Assembly: GCA_019120275.1 (NCBI GenBank)
Contig: DWVL01000008.1
Location: 20,490-84,489, forward strand
Reading direction: 5' to 3'
Length of the DNA: 64,000 nucleotides
Origin: Candidatus Mediterraneibacter excrementavium
Lineage (GTDB): Bacteria > Bacillota > Clostridia > Lachnospirales > Lachnospiraceae
Under the pieces are notes generated by a model. The model had not been told where the DNA came from. It saw only the letters and a program-made list of their open reading frames with translations, and did not search any database. Made by a program: the position numbers and the translations under genes. Positions 43,339-52,837 of this stretch are shown here, one piece after another (position 1 is the first letter of the stretch; each line of letters opens with the position of its first letter).

Positions 43339-45607
43339 AAGAGGGATCATCATAACTGTAATATTGCTTGCATTCTGTGCGGTGATGATGCTGTCCCAGT
43401 ATGACTCGATCCGCGGGACGGTCGAGACGGCGCCGACTGCGTACGAGGCGTCTTTTGCAGATACGCTTATGGAGAGCAGCATCGGACAGGATCTGGCGGA
43501 AGGGAATTATCTGGTGTATAATCAGTATTCCTATGACACGGATCCTGCGGATGTGTTGAGTGATTACGGACAGCGGAATTTTGAACTGACCGCGAAGTAT
43601 CTGGATGTCGGCCTGTACGATGCGGAGGGGAAGCCGCTGACGGAAGCACGGGCGCAGACAGAGGATGTCGGAGAAGCGGATGCCGCGGAGACGGCAGATA
43701 TCACAGACGCTGCAGAAGACAGGACAGATACGGCTGAGACAATGAGTACGACCGACCGGCGTCTGCAGGAGCCGGATGAGGAGAGCGCGGGCTATGCGTT
43801 CCGGGCGGAATATACATTTTCTGCAGACGGACAGCTTGCAGGCATCCAGGTGGACGGGACGGAACTGAGGCCGGAAGAGGAATACGATCTGGAAAACCAG
43901 TTCCTTGTGTACGCCCAGCAGACCGAAAATGAAGAATATATTTCCAGCATCACGTCGCCCCAGGATGTAACCGTCATCTACGGGATGAATGCGGAAAGCA
44001 TGGACGCTTTCATGGAGAAAAACGCCTGGGTAGAAGAGGAGTATCCGCCGGATGTAGCGTATACACATGCTTACCGGGATACGCTGGATACGCTGTGGGT
44101 GCTCGTGATCCTGGCGGCGCTTCTGCTTCCCTTCCGGAAGAAGCTGGATATCAGTGAAATGAAGCTGTTTGACGTGCCCTTTGAGGCGGTGCTCCTGGTC
44201 TGGTTCCTGACTGCGACGGTCTGCCTGGACGGACCGGTACCCTATATCGTGGAGCATACAGTGGAAGACACACTTCTTCCGGGCATGCAGATGGGGAACG
44301 GGATCTGGCTGCTCGCCATGGCGTTTAATTTCGCCATGTGGTTCGTGCTGATCGGCGTCTTCTTCTGGGCGGCGACGTCATTAAGAGCCATGTTCCGCAT
44401 GAAAGGCGTATACTGGCGCGAGCGGACGCTGACGGCGAAGCTGATCCGCCATTACCGCGGCCGCGGGACGGAGAGTGATGAGGAGATGGTGCGGAAGGCC
44501 GGCGGCGTCATCAGGCGTATGAAAGCCTTTTTCGCAAGACAGTACGACGCCCTGCAGCATATTGATTTCCGGGAGAAGACGAACCGCACGATCCTGAAGA
44601 TCGTTATTATTAACTACATTATCCTTGCAATCGTGTGTTTCCTCTGGTACTATGGGGCGCTGGCGCTGATCATTTATTCGGTGCTCCTGTTCCTCTTCCT
44701 GCGGAAATATGTAAAAGACCTGCAGGGGAAATACCAGCTGCTCCTGAAGTCGACGAACCGGCTGGCAGAAGGACATCTGGATGTGCCCATTGATGAGGAT
44801 GTGGGCATCTTCGAGCCGATCCAGGATGAGCTGAAGAAGATCCAGAAAGGGTTCAAGAAGGCGGTGGATGAAGAGGTGAAGAATGAGCGCATGAAGACGG
44901 AGCTGGTGACCAATGTGTCCCACGACCTGCGCACGCCGCTGACGGCGATCATTACTTACACGGATCTTCTGAAAAATGAGAAGGACGAGGAGAAGCGGAA
45001 AGAATATATTGAAGTGCTGGAGAAAAAGAACCTGCGGCTGAAGGTGCTGATCGAGGATCTTTTTGAGATCAGCAAGGCGGCGAGCAAGAACGTGGTCATG
45101 CATTTCATGAAGGTGGATATCGTCGATCTGATCAAACAGGCGGGGCTTGAAAATGACAACAAGATCAAAGCCGCGGATCTGGATTTCCGTTGGAAACTCC
45201 CGGATCATAAGCTCATCATGTGGCTGGACAGCCAGAAAACGTACCGGATCTTCGAGAACCTGATCGTAAATATTACAAAGTATGCCATGCCGCATACGCG
45301 GGTTTATATCGAGATGGAGGAACGGGAAAACGAGGTGCACATTTCCATGAAAAATATCTCCGCATCGGAGCTCAACTTCGATACGGAAGAGATCACAGAC
45401 CGGTTCGTCCGTGGGGATGCATCGCGCAATACCGAGGGATCCGGCCTGGGGCTTGCGATCGCCAAGAGCTTTGTGGAACTGCAGCATGGCTCCCTGAAGA
45501 TTTCTACGGAGGCCGACCTTTTCCGGGCGGACATTGTCCTGCCGAAGCTTCCGGTCCCTCCGGAAGATGAGCAGGCAGAACAGGCGGAAAGAGACGCAGA
45601 ACATTAA
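43310..45607 (+). CDS. Sensor histidine kinase with large extracytoplasmic domain
   Basis: A 765-residue kinase. An N-terminal membrane helix (about residues 11-28) is followed by about 230 extracytoplasmic residues that include an acidic low-complexity segment near 120-155. Then come membrane helices at about 262-345 and 425-465, a HAMP-like linker, the HisKA domain with His538 in VSHDLRTPLTAI, and a catalytic ATPase domain with EGSGLGLAIAKSF. The start is TTG at 43310, within the response-regulator gene. Resembles kinases of Lachnospiraceae envelope two-component systems; signal unknown. Confidence 0.92.
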   Translation: MDTKLKNSHKRGIIITVILLAFCAVMMLSQYDSIRGTVETAPTAYEASFADTLMESSIGQDLAEGNYLVYNQYSYDTDPADVLSDYGQRNFELTAKYLDVGLYDAEGKPLTEARAQTEDVGEADAAETADITDAAEDRTDTAETMSTTDRRLQEPDEESAGYAFRAEYTFSADGQLAGIQVDGTELRPEEEYDLENQFLVYAQQTENEEYISSITSPQDVTVIYGMNAESMDAFMEKNAWVEEEYPPDVAYTHAYRDTLDTLWVLVILAALLLPFRKKLDISEMKLFDVPFEAVLLVWFLTATVCLDGPVPYIVEHTVEDTLLPGMQMGNGIWLLAMAFNFAMWFVLIGVFFWAATSLRAMFRMKGVYWRERTLTAKLIRHYRGRGTESDEEMVRKAGGVIRRMKAFFARQYDALQHIDFREKTNRTILKIVIINYIILAIVCFLWYYGALALIIYSVLLFLFLRKYVKDLQGKYQLLLKSTNRLAEGHLDVPIDEDVGIFEPIQDELKKIQKGFKKAVDEEVKNERMKTELVTNVSHDLRTPLTAIITYTDLLKNEKDEEKRKEYIEVLEKKNLRLKVLIEDLFEISKAASKNVVMHFMKVDIVDLIKQAGLENDNKIKAADLDFRWKLPDHKLIMWLDSQKTYRIFENLIVNITKYAMPHTRVYIEMEERENEVHISMKNISASELNFDTEEITDRFVRGDASRNTEGSGLGLAIAKSFVELQHGSLKISTEADLFRADIVLPKLPVPPEDEQAEQAERDAEH

Positions 45608-45612
45608 AAAGG

Positions 45613-45653
45613 ATCCCGGCAGAGCGATTGTGGTATGCTCTGCCGGGATTTTA
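45613..45653 (+). terminator. Terminator after the histidine kinase
   Basis: A perfect 13-pair stem ATCCCGGCAGAGC (45613-45625) with 45637-45649, 11-base loop, then TTTTA. Confidence 0.85.
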
Positions 45654-45716
45654 TGATATGATATTAATATCAGTTTGCAGCTGACCGGAGAACAACTCCG
45701 GGGAAAGGAGAAGCAT

Positions 45717-46397
45717 ATGAAATACGAGATCAAAGGCGAAGAACTTCCTGTAGTGATCTGCTATCTGGAAGACGGGGAAACCATGATAACAGAGCGGGGA
45801 TCCATGAGCTGGATGTCTCCGAATATGAAGATGGAGACGACATCGAACGGCGGGATCGGGAAAGCGCTCGGCAGAATGTTCGCGGGAGAGGCACTCTTCC
45901 AGAATCGCTATACAGCGACAGGCGGAAACGGAATGATCGCGTTTGCCTCCAGTTTCCCGGGACAGATCCGGACGTGGGAAGTCGGACCGGGCAATGAGGT
46001 GATCGTGCAGAAATCCGGTTTTCTCGCGGCGGAAGAAAGCGTGGAACTGTCCGTTTTCTTCCAGAAAAAGCTGGGCGCCGGATTCTTCGGCGGTGAAGGC
46101 TTTATCATGCAGAAGCTTTCCGGACGTGGGACGGCATTCCTGGAATTTGACGGGCATGTGGTGGAATATAACCTTCAGCCGGGGCAGCAGATCGTGGTTG
46201 ACACAGGATATCTGGCTGCGATGGACGCGACCTGCCAGATGGATATCAAGACAGTCCCGGGACTCAAAAACATGATGTTCGGCGGCGAGGGGATCTTTAA
46301 TACGATCATCACCGGACCGGGACGTGTGTGGCTTCAGACAATGCCTCTGTCCGGAGTCGCTGCGGAAATATTAAAATTCATGCCGGCAGGTAAATAA
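45717..46397 (+). CDS. AIM24/TIGR00266-family protein
   Basis: A 226-residue protein of the TIGR00266 family: MKYEIKGEELPVVICYLEDGETMITERGSMSWM, then NGMIAFASSFPGQIR, GEGFIMQKLSGRGTAFLEF, and a C-terminal GEGIFNTIITGPGRVWLQTMP. These are beta-rich tryptophan RNA-binding attenuator-like folds of unknown function. The ATG at 45717 has AAGGAG upstream. It precedes the restriction-modification operon by 30 bases, and could be co-transcribed with it, though a link is not suggested by the sequence. Confidence 0.92.
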   Translation: MKYEIKGEELPVVICYLEDGETMITERGSMSWMSPNMKMETTSNGGIGKALGRMFAGEALFQNRYTATGGNGMIAFASSFPGQIRTWEVGPGNEVIVQKSGFLAAEESVELSVFFQKKLGAGFFGGEGFIMQKLSGRGTAFLEFDGHVVEYNLQPGQQIVVDTGYLAAMDATCQMDIKTVPGLKNMMFGGEGIFNTIITGPGRVWLQTMPLSGVAAEILKFMPAGK

Positions 46398-46427
46398 CCC
46401 GGCATACGGGATGACAAGGAGAAACGG

Positions 46428-48368
46428 ATGTCAAGATTCTTTGATGATGTACTGAATGTGATCAGACAGGATGAACGATTCTTTTCCAGAGAAGGGGGTC
46501 TTCTGAGGAATGCGCTGTACGAGGCGGCCATGCAGATGGACAGCGGGCTGATAAAACTGCTCTACTCTGACGAGGTGACGAGGGAGCGTTTCTTTACCGA
46601 TATCGGCGGTATCGCTGTGTTTGACAAAACCGCATTCGGATGGGTGGTGAGTAACCGGGAGTTCCTGCCGGATTCCTATACCAGATACAAGAATAAGATC
46701 GGACTGGCGGATCCAAAAGGAGAACTCATATCATCTTCCAATGATATTGAGCTGGTGTTTCCGTATAAAGAGTGCGTTCTTGAAGGCGGGCAGACGAAGG
46801 AGGATCAGAAACGTGCTGAGATCTTTTATAACGCAGTCCTTGCGCCGGATGAAGTAGACAGACTGCTGTATCCGAAAGTGCTGTCCAATGCAAAGCGATA
46901 TTCTGCGGACGGCATTGAGAAAACGGATCGGATCCGCAGGGATGACAATCTGGTGATCAGGGGCAACAATCTTCTGGCGCTCAGTTCGCTGAGAAAACGG
47001 TATACAGGCAAGGTCAGGATGGCATACTGGGATGTGCCTTACAATACCGGATCGGACAGCTTCGGGTACAATGACCGGTTTTCGAGAAGCAGCTGGCTGC
47101 TGTTTATAAAGAACAGAGTCGAGCAGGCTCTTCCGATGCTGACGGATGAGGGAGGCGTCTTCCTCATACAGTGCAGCTTCCACCAGTATTCGTATCTGAA
47201 AGTGCTGCTGGATGAGGTCATCGGCAATTATATTATGACATTCAACATCCTTGTCAGACACCCGGACCGGACGCTGACCGGGGATAAAGAATTCAATGAT
47301 GTGATCGAATACGTTCTTGTCTACGCAAAGAGTCCGGATTTCCGGATGCCCAGAAAAGAAGAAAAGAAGAAAGTGGACGATTATCAGTGGACGGTGAGGG
47401 AACTGACAGAAGGTGCGCCTGTTGAATTTGACGGGAAAAAGGGGCGCGTCTTCCTGCCCGGCGAGTACGAACTGACAAAGACCGGTCCGGCGAAAGAAAA
47501 CTTTAAGATCATGACCGTGCGAGGTTCGATCAGGGAGAAGGTCTCGTCGGGACGGTTCTATGTAAAATACCTGCAGCCTTTAGAGGAGAAATATCCGCCG
47601 AAGACATTGTTTAAAGTGGACGATATCGGAGATGACATGTATGATCACCGTTATTTCTATCTCCCGCCCGAAGGAAATAAAAACGGAGCGTATCTGCAGG
47701 GAATGCCGACCTCCTCGAAAGTGACATACAAGCCGTACCCGAACTTCCTTGACTTCGTGCAGAGCTACAATGTCGTAAACGACGAGGGAAATGTGGAGTT
47801 CAGAAACGGGAAAAAACCGGAAGATCTGCTGGCGTTCCTGATGGATATTTTTACGGCTGAGGGCGACCTTGTCCTGGATGCTTTCGGGGGATCGGGGACG
47901 ACAGCCGCCGTTGCCCTGAAAATGAACCGCCGGTTTATCATCTGCGAACAGATGGATTATATTGAAACGGTGACGGTGAAGCGAATCCACGGGGTGCTGA
48001 AAGGCGAGGAGAATGACCTGCTTCCGGAATACGGATATGACGGTCAGGGTTCTTTTGTGTATGTGGAACTTGCGAAACTGAATCAGGTATTCGCGGAGCG
48101 GATCGCTGCCGCGACAGAAGAAGAGCTGCCGGCTATTTACGATGACATGATCGGAACCGGCTACATCAGCTGCCGGATCGATCCGGGGAAGATCAATCTC
48201 TCAGATCCGGATTTTGCCGGTCTGGATCTTGATAAGAAGAAACGGTTCCTGATGGAACTTCTGGACCTGAACCAGCTGTATATCAGTTACTGTGATATCG
48301 ATGATGAGACATTTGCGGTCAGCAGCGCGGACAAGGCGGTTTCCAGATCTTTTTATGAGGAGGGATAA
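46428..48368 (+). CDS. Type III restriction-modification DNA methyltransferase (Mod)
   Basis: A 646-residue beta-class amino-methyltransferase. The catalytic motif IV comes first, near residue 200, as WDVPYNTGSDSFGYND rather than the usual D-P-P-Y; the SAM-binding motif I follows near residue 485 as DAFGGSGTTAAVALKMNRRF. The order and the YNDRFSRSSWLLFIKNR segment are typical of type III Mod proteins, which recognise DNA and methylate adenine. It has AAGGAG upstream and is followed in seven bases by the Res gene. The change of the second motif residue to Val could be a clade feature or could lower activity. Confidence 0.93.
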   Translation: MSRFFDDVLNVIRQDERFFSREGGLLRNALYEAAMQMDSGLIKLLYSDEVTRERFFTDIGGIAVFDKTAFGWVVSNREFLPDSYTRYKNKIGLADPKGELISSSNDIELVFPYKECVLEGGQTKEDQKRAEIFYNAVLAPDEVDRLLYPKVLSNAKRYSADGIEKTDRIRRDDNLVIRGNNLLALSSLRKRYTGKVRMAYWDVPYNTGSDSFGYNDRFSRSSWLLFIKNRVEQALPMLTDEGGVFLIQCSFHQYSYLKVLLDEVIGNYIMTFNILVRHPDRTLTGDKEFNDVIEYVLVYAKSPDFRMPRKEEKKKVDDYQWTVRELTEGAPVEFDGKKGRVFLPGEYELTKTGPAKENFKIMTVRGSIREKVSSGRFYVKYLQPLEEKYPPKTLFKVDDIGDDMYDHRYFYLPPEGNKNGAYLQGMPTSSKVTYKPYPNFLDFVQSYNVVNDEGNVEFRNGKKPEDLLAFLMDIFTAEGDLVLDAFGGSGTTAAVALKMNRRFIICEQMDYIETVTVKRIHGVLKGEENDLLPEYGYDGQGSFVYVELAKLNQVFAERIAAATEEELPAIYDDMIGTGYISCRIDPGKINLSDPDFAGLDLDKKKRFLMELLDLNQLYISYCDIDDETFAVSSADKAVSRSFYEEG

Positions 48369-48374
48369 GAGAAA

Positions 48375-50996
48375 GTGTCTTTTTTGTATGAGAAAATAGA
48401 CAGTTTGAGAGAAGCCGGATATATCGAAAGCATCCCTTCTTACATAGAGGACAATATTAACCCCGAGTTTGAACTGCGGCCGTACCAGATACAGGCGTTT
48501 GAGAATTTTGTCACATATTTCAACAGCAGATTCCGGACCCGCCCGTCACAGACGCTCTTCCATATGGCGACGGGGAGCGGCAAGACGCTGATCATGGCGG
48601 GACTGATCCTCTACCTGTACAAACAGGGCTACAGGAATTTTCTGTTCTTTGTGAATCTGTCTAATATCGTGAAAAAGACAAAGGACAATTTCCTGAACCC
48701 TGCTTCGGGGAAATATCTCTTCGCGGATGAGATCGTGATCGACGGGGAGCAGGTCCATGTGAAAGAAGTGGATAATTTTCAGTATGCCGACGAAGCGTCG
48801 ATCAATATCTGCTTTACCACGACGCAGAAGCTTCATACAGATATGTGGATGACAAAGGAAAATGCGCTCTCTCCGGATGATTTTGCGGGCGGGAGGACAG
48901 TGCTCATCTCGGATGAGGCGCATCATCTCAATGCGGAGACGCTTCAGGGGAATACCTCAAAAATGAACGCGGAGGAAAGAGAGACGTACCACAGCTGGGA
49001 GTCAACGGTCAGGAGCATTTTTGAGTCCGGGAAAGAAAATATCCTTCTTGAGTTTACAGCGACATGTGATACGGAGAATCCGCTGTTGAAAGCGGCATAT
49101 TCAAATAAGATCCTCTTTGATTATCCGCTCCGCAGATTCCGGGCGGATAAATATTCAAAGGAGATCAAAACGCTGAGGAGCGATATCCCGCTCAGAGACC
49201 GGGAACTCCAGGCGGTCATACTCAGTCAGTACAGGCTGAAAGTGTTCCAGGAACACCGGATCCCGATGAAGCCGGTGATCCTGTTTAAAGCCTCCAAGAT
49301 CGCGGAAAGCAAAGAGCGGATGAAAGAGTTCAATGCGATGATGAGAACGCTTGCCGCAGAGGATATAGAGAGGATCTTTGCGTCGTCGGATAACGAGGTG
49401 ATCCGGACTGTATCAGAATATTTTGAAAAGAGGAATATTTCCTGCGCGGAACTTGCCATGGAACTCAGAGAAGATTTCAGCGAGATCCACGTTATGTCCG
49501 TCAATGACGACAGGGAGGCCGACAGGAAGCAGCTTCTTCTGAATTCGCTGGAAGACAGCAGCAATCCGTACAGGGCGATCTTTGAGGTGAAGAAACTGGA
49601 CGAGGGATGGGATGTATTAAATCTGTTCGATATCGTCCGCCTGTACGAGACCAGGGATTCGAAAAACGGAAAACCGGGACGATCGACAGTTTCAGAGGCG
49701 CAGCTGATCGGCAGGGGCGCGAGATACTGCCCGTTCACGGTGCATCCGGATCAGCCGAAATATCAGAGAAAGTATGATGATGATGAGGATCATCCATTAA
49801 GGATCTGCGAGGAACTGTATTACCACTGCCAGAACAGCAGCAGATATATCGATGAACTGAAGCATGCGCTGAGGGAGACCGGGATCGATCTGGATCAGGC
49901 TGTCACGAGAACCTATGTCCTTAAAGACAGCTTTAAGCGCGGTGATTTCTATAAAACAGGACTGGTCTTTGCAAACGAAAGGACAGTAAAAAGCCGTAGG
50001 CACATAACAGGCCTGCCGCAGGCTGTCAGAGAGAAGACATATACGTATTCGGCGGTTTCCGGCCGGATGGCTGTCGATACTATGTTTGAGGATACGGTGT
50101 CTCTGACAGATCGAAAGAAACAGACCTGCATGTATCCGTGTACGGTCGCAGAGATTGCATCGGTCAATTATGCAGCCGTGCACAAGGCGCTGAGGAAATT
50201 CCGGATCTTTGATTTTGATGTGCTCCGGCGTTACTATCCGGAACTCCGGTCCGCACGGGAATTTATCTTCAGCGAGGAATACCTCGGCGGGATCCGGATC
50301 GAGATCACGTCAGAAGATGAAAAACCGGATATGACGGTCCTGCACAGCGCATGCGTCTGTGTATTGGCGGAGGTGGCTGCCAGACTTTCTTCTATTGAGG
50401 AGGAATATGAGGGAACGGAGACTTTTGCGCCGCGTTATATCCGGGATGTGTTTACGGATAAGAAGGTTCTGTGCACGAATCCTGTGGAAGGCGGGATCGG
50501 GATGTCTCAGAAAGATGTTTCCGTACCTGAGGAATACAGGATGGATCTGGCGGAAGAAGACTGGTATGTATACGGGGATAATTACGGGACAGGCGATGAG
50601 AAAGCGTTTGTCGCCTGTTTTAAAAAGTATGTGGACAGACTGAAAAAAGCATTCGATCAGGTTTATCTGATCAGAAATGAAAGACAGCTTTCTGTCTCGT
50701 CGTTTGACGGGGGAAAGAGATTTGAACCGGATTACCTGCTGTTTCTCCGCTCCCATGCCGGCGGCAGGGCGGTACAGCATCAGATCTTTATCGAGGTCAA
50801 GGGAACACATCTGCTGGAAGCCGATGCCTGGAAGGAAGAATTCCTGCTGCAGATGGAAAGCAGAGCCGTTCCGTCTGCCGGCCCGTCGGATGACACCGTG
50901 TACAGGATCCGGGGAATCCATTTCTTTAATCAGGAAACGAGACGAAAGGAATTCGGGGAGGATCTGGAAAAGATCCTTGCCTGCGCCGGGCGTTGA
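48375..50996 (+). CDS. Type III restriction enzyme Res subunit
   Basis: An 873-residue SF2 helicase-nuclease. Walker A MATGSGKT is near residue 62, the DEAH box (ISDEAHHLN) near 178, the C-terminal helicase motif GRGARYCPF near 455, and the endonuclease PDYLLFL ... EVKGTH near 784-808 (PD-x-E-x-K). It uses ATP to travel or signal between two recognition sites and cleaves unmodified DNA. The start GTG has AGGAGGG upstream. The next gene follows at 31 bases with AGGAGG, so three genes form one operon. Confidence 0.95.
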   Translation: MSFLYEKIDSLREAGYIESIPSYIEDNINPEFELRPYQIQAFENFVTYFNSRFRTRPSQTLFHMATGSGKTLIMAGLILYLYKQGYRNFLFFVNLSNIVKKTKDNFLNPASGKYLFADEIVIDGEQVHVKEVDNFQYADEASINICFTTTQKLHTDMWMTKENALSPDDFAGGRTVLISDEAHHLNAETLQGNTSKMNAEERETYHSWESTVRSIFESGKENILLEFTATCDTENPLLKAAYSNKILFDYPLRRFRADKYSKEIKTLRSDIPLRDRELQAVILSQYRLKVFQEHRIPMKPVILFKASKIAESKERMKEFNAMMRTLAAEDIERIFASSDNEVIRTVSEYFEKRNISCAELAMELREDFSEIHVMSVNDDREADRKQLLLNSLEDSSNPYRAIFEVKKLDEGWDVLNLFDIVRLYETRDSKNGKPGRSTVSEAQLIGRGARYCPFTVHPDQPKYQRKYDDDEDHPLRICEELYYHCQNSSRYIDELKHALRETGIDLDQAVTRTYVLKDSFKRGDFYKTGLVFANERTVKSRRHITGLPQAVREKTYTYSAVSGRMAVDTMFEDTVSLTDRKKQTCMYPCTVAEIASVNYAAVHKALRKFRIFDFDVLRRYYPELRSAREFIFSEEYLGGIRIEITSEDEKPDMTVLHSACVCVLAEVAARLSSIEEEYEGTETFAPRYIRDVFTDKKVLCTNPVEGGIGMSQKDVSVPEEYRMDLAEEDWYVYGDNYGTGDEKAFVACFKKYVDRLKKAFDQVYLIRNERQLSVSSFDGGKRFEPDYLLFLRSHAGGRAVQHQIFIEVKGTHLLEADAWKEEFLLQMESRAVPSAGPSDDTVYRIRGIHFFNQETRRKEFGEDLEKILACAGR

Positions 50997-51027
50997 AGTC
51001 CGGCGATCACACAGGAGGAAACGGAAG

Positions 51028-51747
51028 ATGGGAAAAATCGATCCGAGAGCGCAGCTCACAGCTGAGGATTATCTTTATCTGTACTGGTTTGCACAGATGT
51101 CAGCCGGGCATGGACTGAACTATGAGGATTTTCAGCCGACGGAATCGCTGATCTGCAGTTACAACGATTGCATTGACGACTGGAATGCACGGTTTGAACA
51201 GAACCGGGTATATCTTGAAAAGCCGGTAGACTGGGATATCGCGAGGAAGAAGACGGACTATTTTAAAAGGATGCTGCAGGCGGGCCATGAATTCGAGGTA
51301 TGGGTCTGTCAGGAATTTGCAAAGTACGGGATTGACCTGGGCATCTTTATGGATGAGACCGGACAGTATTCCGGAGAAAATGAATTCGGGCTGGAGATCA
51401 AGCATGATATGCGGCTTGCGGAGACGGGAAATATCTATATAGAATATCAGGAGCGTCTGCGGGCCGATCTGCCTTGGACAGAAAGCGGCATCCTGAAAAA
51501 CGACAATACACGGTACTGGATCATCGGCAGTACGCAGGAATATTACATCTTCAGGAAAGAAGATCTTCGCAGCCTTTATTACAAACTCCTGGATAATCCG
51601 AAGGGGATCCGGGGCTGCTGGTTTGTAGAGGAAAAGAAAAACGGAACATCAAAAGGATTTATCATGAGCAGAGCCAGGGCACAGGAACTGTGCATTGCCG
51701 TCTCTGTAGAAGGATTTGTGAAAAATCTGAATGTTCATAACAGATAA
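51028..51747 (+). CDS. Third gene of the type III operon, PD-(D/E)xK nuclease-like protein
   Basis: A 239-residue protein with no recognised name. Its N-terminal half is helical. The middle shows a nuclease-like sequence: a helix with GHEFEVWVCQEFAKYG (possible Glu88/Glu96), then GENEFGLEIKHD with Glu123 and Lys125, and TGNIYIEYQE with Glu139; DNTRYWIIGSTQEYYIF follows. E-x-K-x-D plus T-G-N-x3-I-E is seen in phage and restriction-type PD-(D/E)xK nucleases. The ATG at 51028 has AGGAGG (51013-51018); a longer open frame runs into Res and is not used. A second nuclease or a restriction-accessory role are both possible. Confidence 0.7.
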   Translation: MGKIDPRAQLTAEDYLYLYWFAQMSAGHGLNYEDFQPTESLICSYNDCIDDWNARFEQNRVYLEKPVDWDIARKKTDYFKRMLQAGHEFEVWVCQEFAKYGIDLGIFMDETGQYSGENEFGLEIKHDMRLAETGNIYIEYQERLRADLPWTESGILKNDNTRYWIIGSTQEYYIFRKEDLRSLYYKLLDNPKGIRGCWFVEEKKNGTSKGFIMSRARAQELCIAVSVEGFVKNLNVHNR

Positions 51748-51763
51748 TAATGGATAATAATAG

Positions 51764-51802
51764 CCGGATCGTACGGATGCAGGAAGCTACCGTACGATCC
51801 GG
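51764..51802. terminator. Bidirectional terminator between the type III operon and the AraC gene
   Basis: A perfect 13-pair stem CCGGATCGTACGG (51764-51776) with 51790-51802. The right arm lies in the last codons of the AraC gene on the other strand; short T-rich stretches flank both sides. Confidence 0.8.
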
Positions 51803-52638
51803 TTTCTGTTCCGCCATTCTCTTGGCGACACCCCGTATATATTTTTAAATGCCCGCGAAAAATGAAGCTGATTCGGATATCCGACAGCGTTGCCGATGTC
51901 ATTGACGGACAGGGTGGTCAGCTTCAGCAGTTCCGCCGCTTTGGTCATACGGTAGTTCAGCAGGAACTGCTGCGGGGACTGTCCGACCGTATCTTTGAAG
52001 ATCCTGCCGAAATAGGTGCGGTTCAGTCCGCAGAAAGCGGCAATGCCTTCAATGGATATATCATTTTGAAAGTTCTGCTCTATGTAATTCAGCGCTTCTT
52101 TGATATAGAAGTCCCGCATCCGGCCGTCCGCATTTATTTTCATGGATGCTGCGGACCGGGTCAGAAAGTCAAGGAACAGATACAGATGCCCGGTCAGATG
52201 GAAGCGAGATTCATTCCTGTGATCCACGATATACTGCATCTCATTGACCATATTTTCCCTGATATCCTTGAAGGTGGCATGGTAGATCGGACTTTCCGGG
52301 ATAAGGCCGGCGGTTTCTACCGCTTCTCTGGCGCGCATTCCGTCAAACTCAATCCAGACATACTCCCACGGCAGTCTGGCGTCAGCAATATAGGTCGTGA
52401 TCTGCTTGGGAAAGATCATAAATCCCTGCCCGCTGCGGATCTGGTATTCGTGGTCGTTCCCTTTGAAATCCGTTGTCATGAGACGGCCGGTTCCGGACAG
52501 GACATAGTGGAACAGATAATGGTTCCGGGAGGCGGGGCCGAAGGAATAGGCGGGATCGCACTGTTCTCTTCCAAACTGATACATGCCCAGGTCAACAAAG
52601 TTTTCGTTTGGAAACACAGAAAAAATATGCTTACTCAT
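51787..52638 (-). CDS. AraC-family regulator of the alpha-galactoside locus
   Basis: A 283-residue AraC/XylS regulator with a cupin-type N-terminal sensing domain (about residues 15-160, with HYVLSGTGRLMT and GQGFMIFPKQITTYIA) and a C-terminal double helix-turn-helix (ISIEGIAAFCGLNRTYFGRIFKD and LSVNDIGNAVGYPNQLHFSRAFKNIYGVSPREW). It is divergent from the ABC importer and alpha-galactosidase genes and thus is likely their activator, like MsmR of streptococci. It ends in a terminator hairpin. Confidence 0.93.
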   Translation of the reverse strand: MSKHIFSVFPNENFVDLGMYQFGREQCDPAYSFGPASRNHYLFHYVLSGTGRLMTTDFKGNDHEYQIRSGQGFMIFPKQITTYIADARLPWEYVWIEFDGMRAREAVETAGLIPESPIYHATFKDIRENMVNEMQYIVDHRNESRFHLTGHLYLFLDFLTRSAASMKINADGRMRDFYIKEALNYIEQNFQNDISIEGIAAFCGLNRTYFGRIFKDTVGQSPQQFLLNYRMTKAAELLKLTTLSVNDIGNAVGYPNQLHFSRAFKNIYGVSPREWRNRNRIVR

Positions 52639-52837
52639 TGCAGGCTCCTTTTTACTTTATTTAAATAATAAAAATATTATAAACTAAAACATACCAAAAT
52701 GCGACCCTACTTTGCGAAAAAGATGCGTAAGTTGCAACATGGTATATAACACGGGTAATGCGGATATTTTTAGCCGTATGTGCGAATGTTATAATCTGCC
52801 TATAAGCGGAAAAGCTAAAGGAAGGAGCTGAAACACT
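52639..52837. promoter_or_regulatory. Divergent control region of the alpha-galactoside locus
   Basis: For the importer, TATAAT (52790-52795) has only a poor -35 (TTTTTA at 52767-52772), as expected for an activator-dependent promoter. For the AraC gene, minus-strand TATAAT (52681-52676) also lacks a good -35. Several TGCG-containing short repeats (around 52699-52770) could be AraC half-sites. No catabolite-control element was recognised. Confidence 0.55.
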
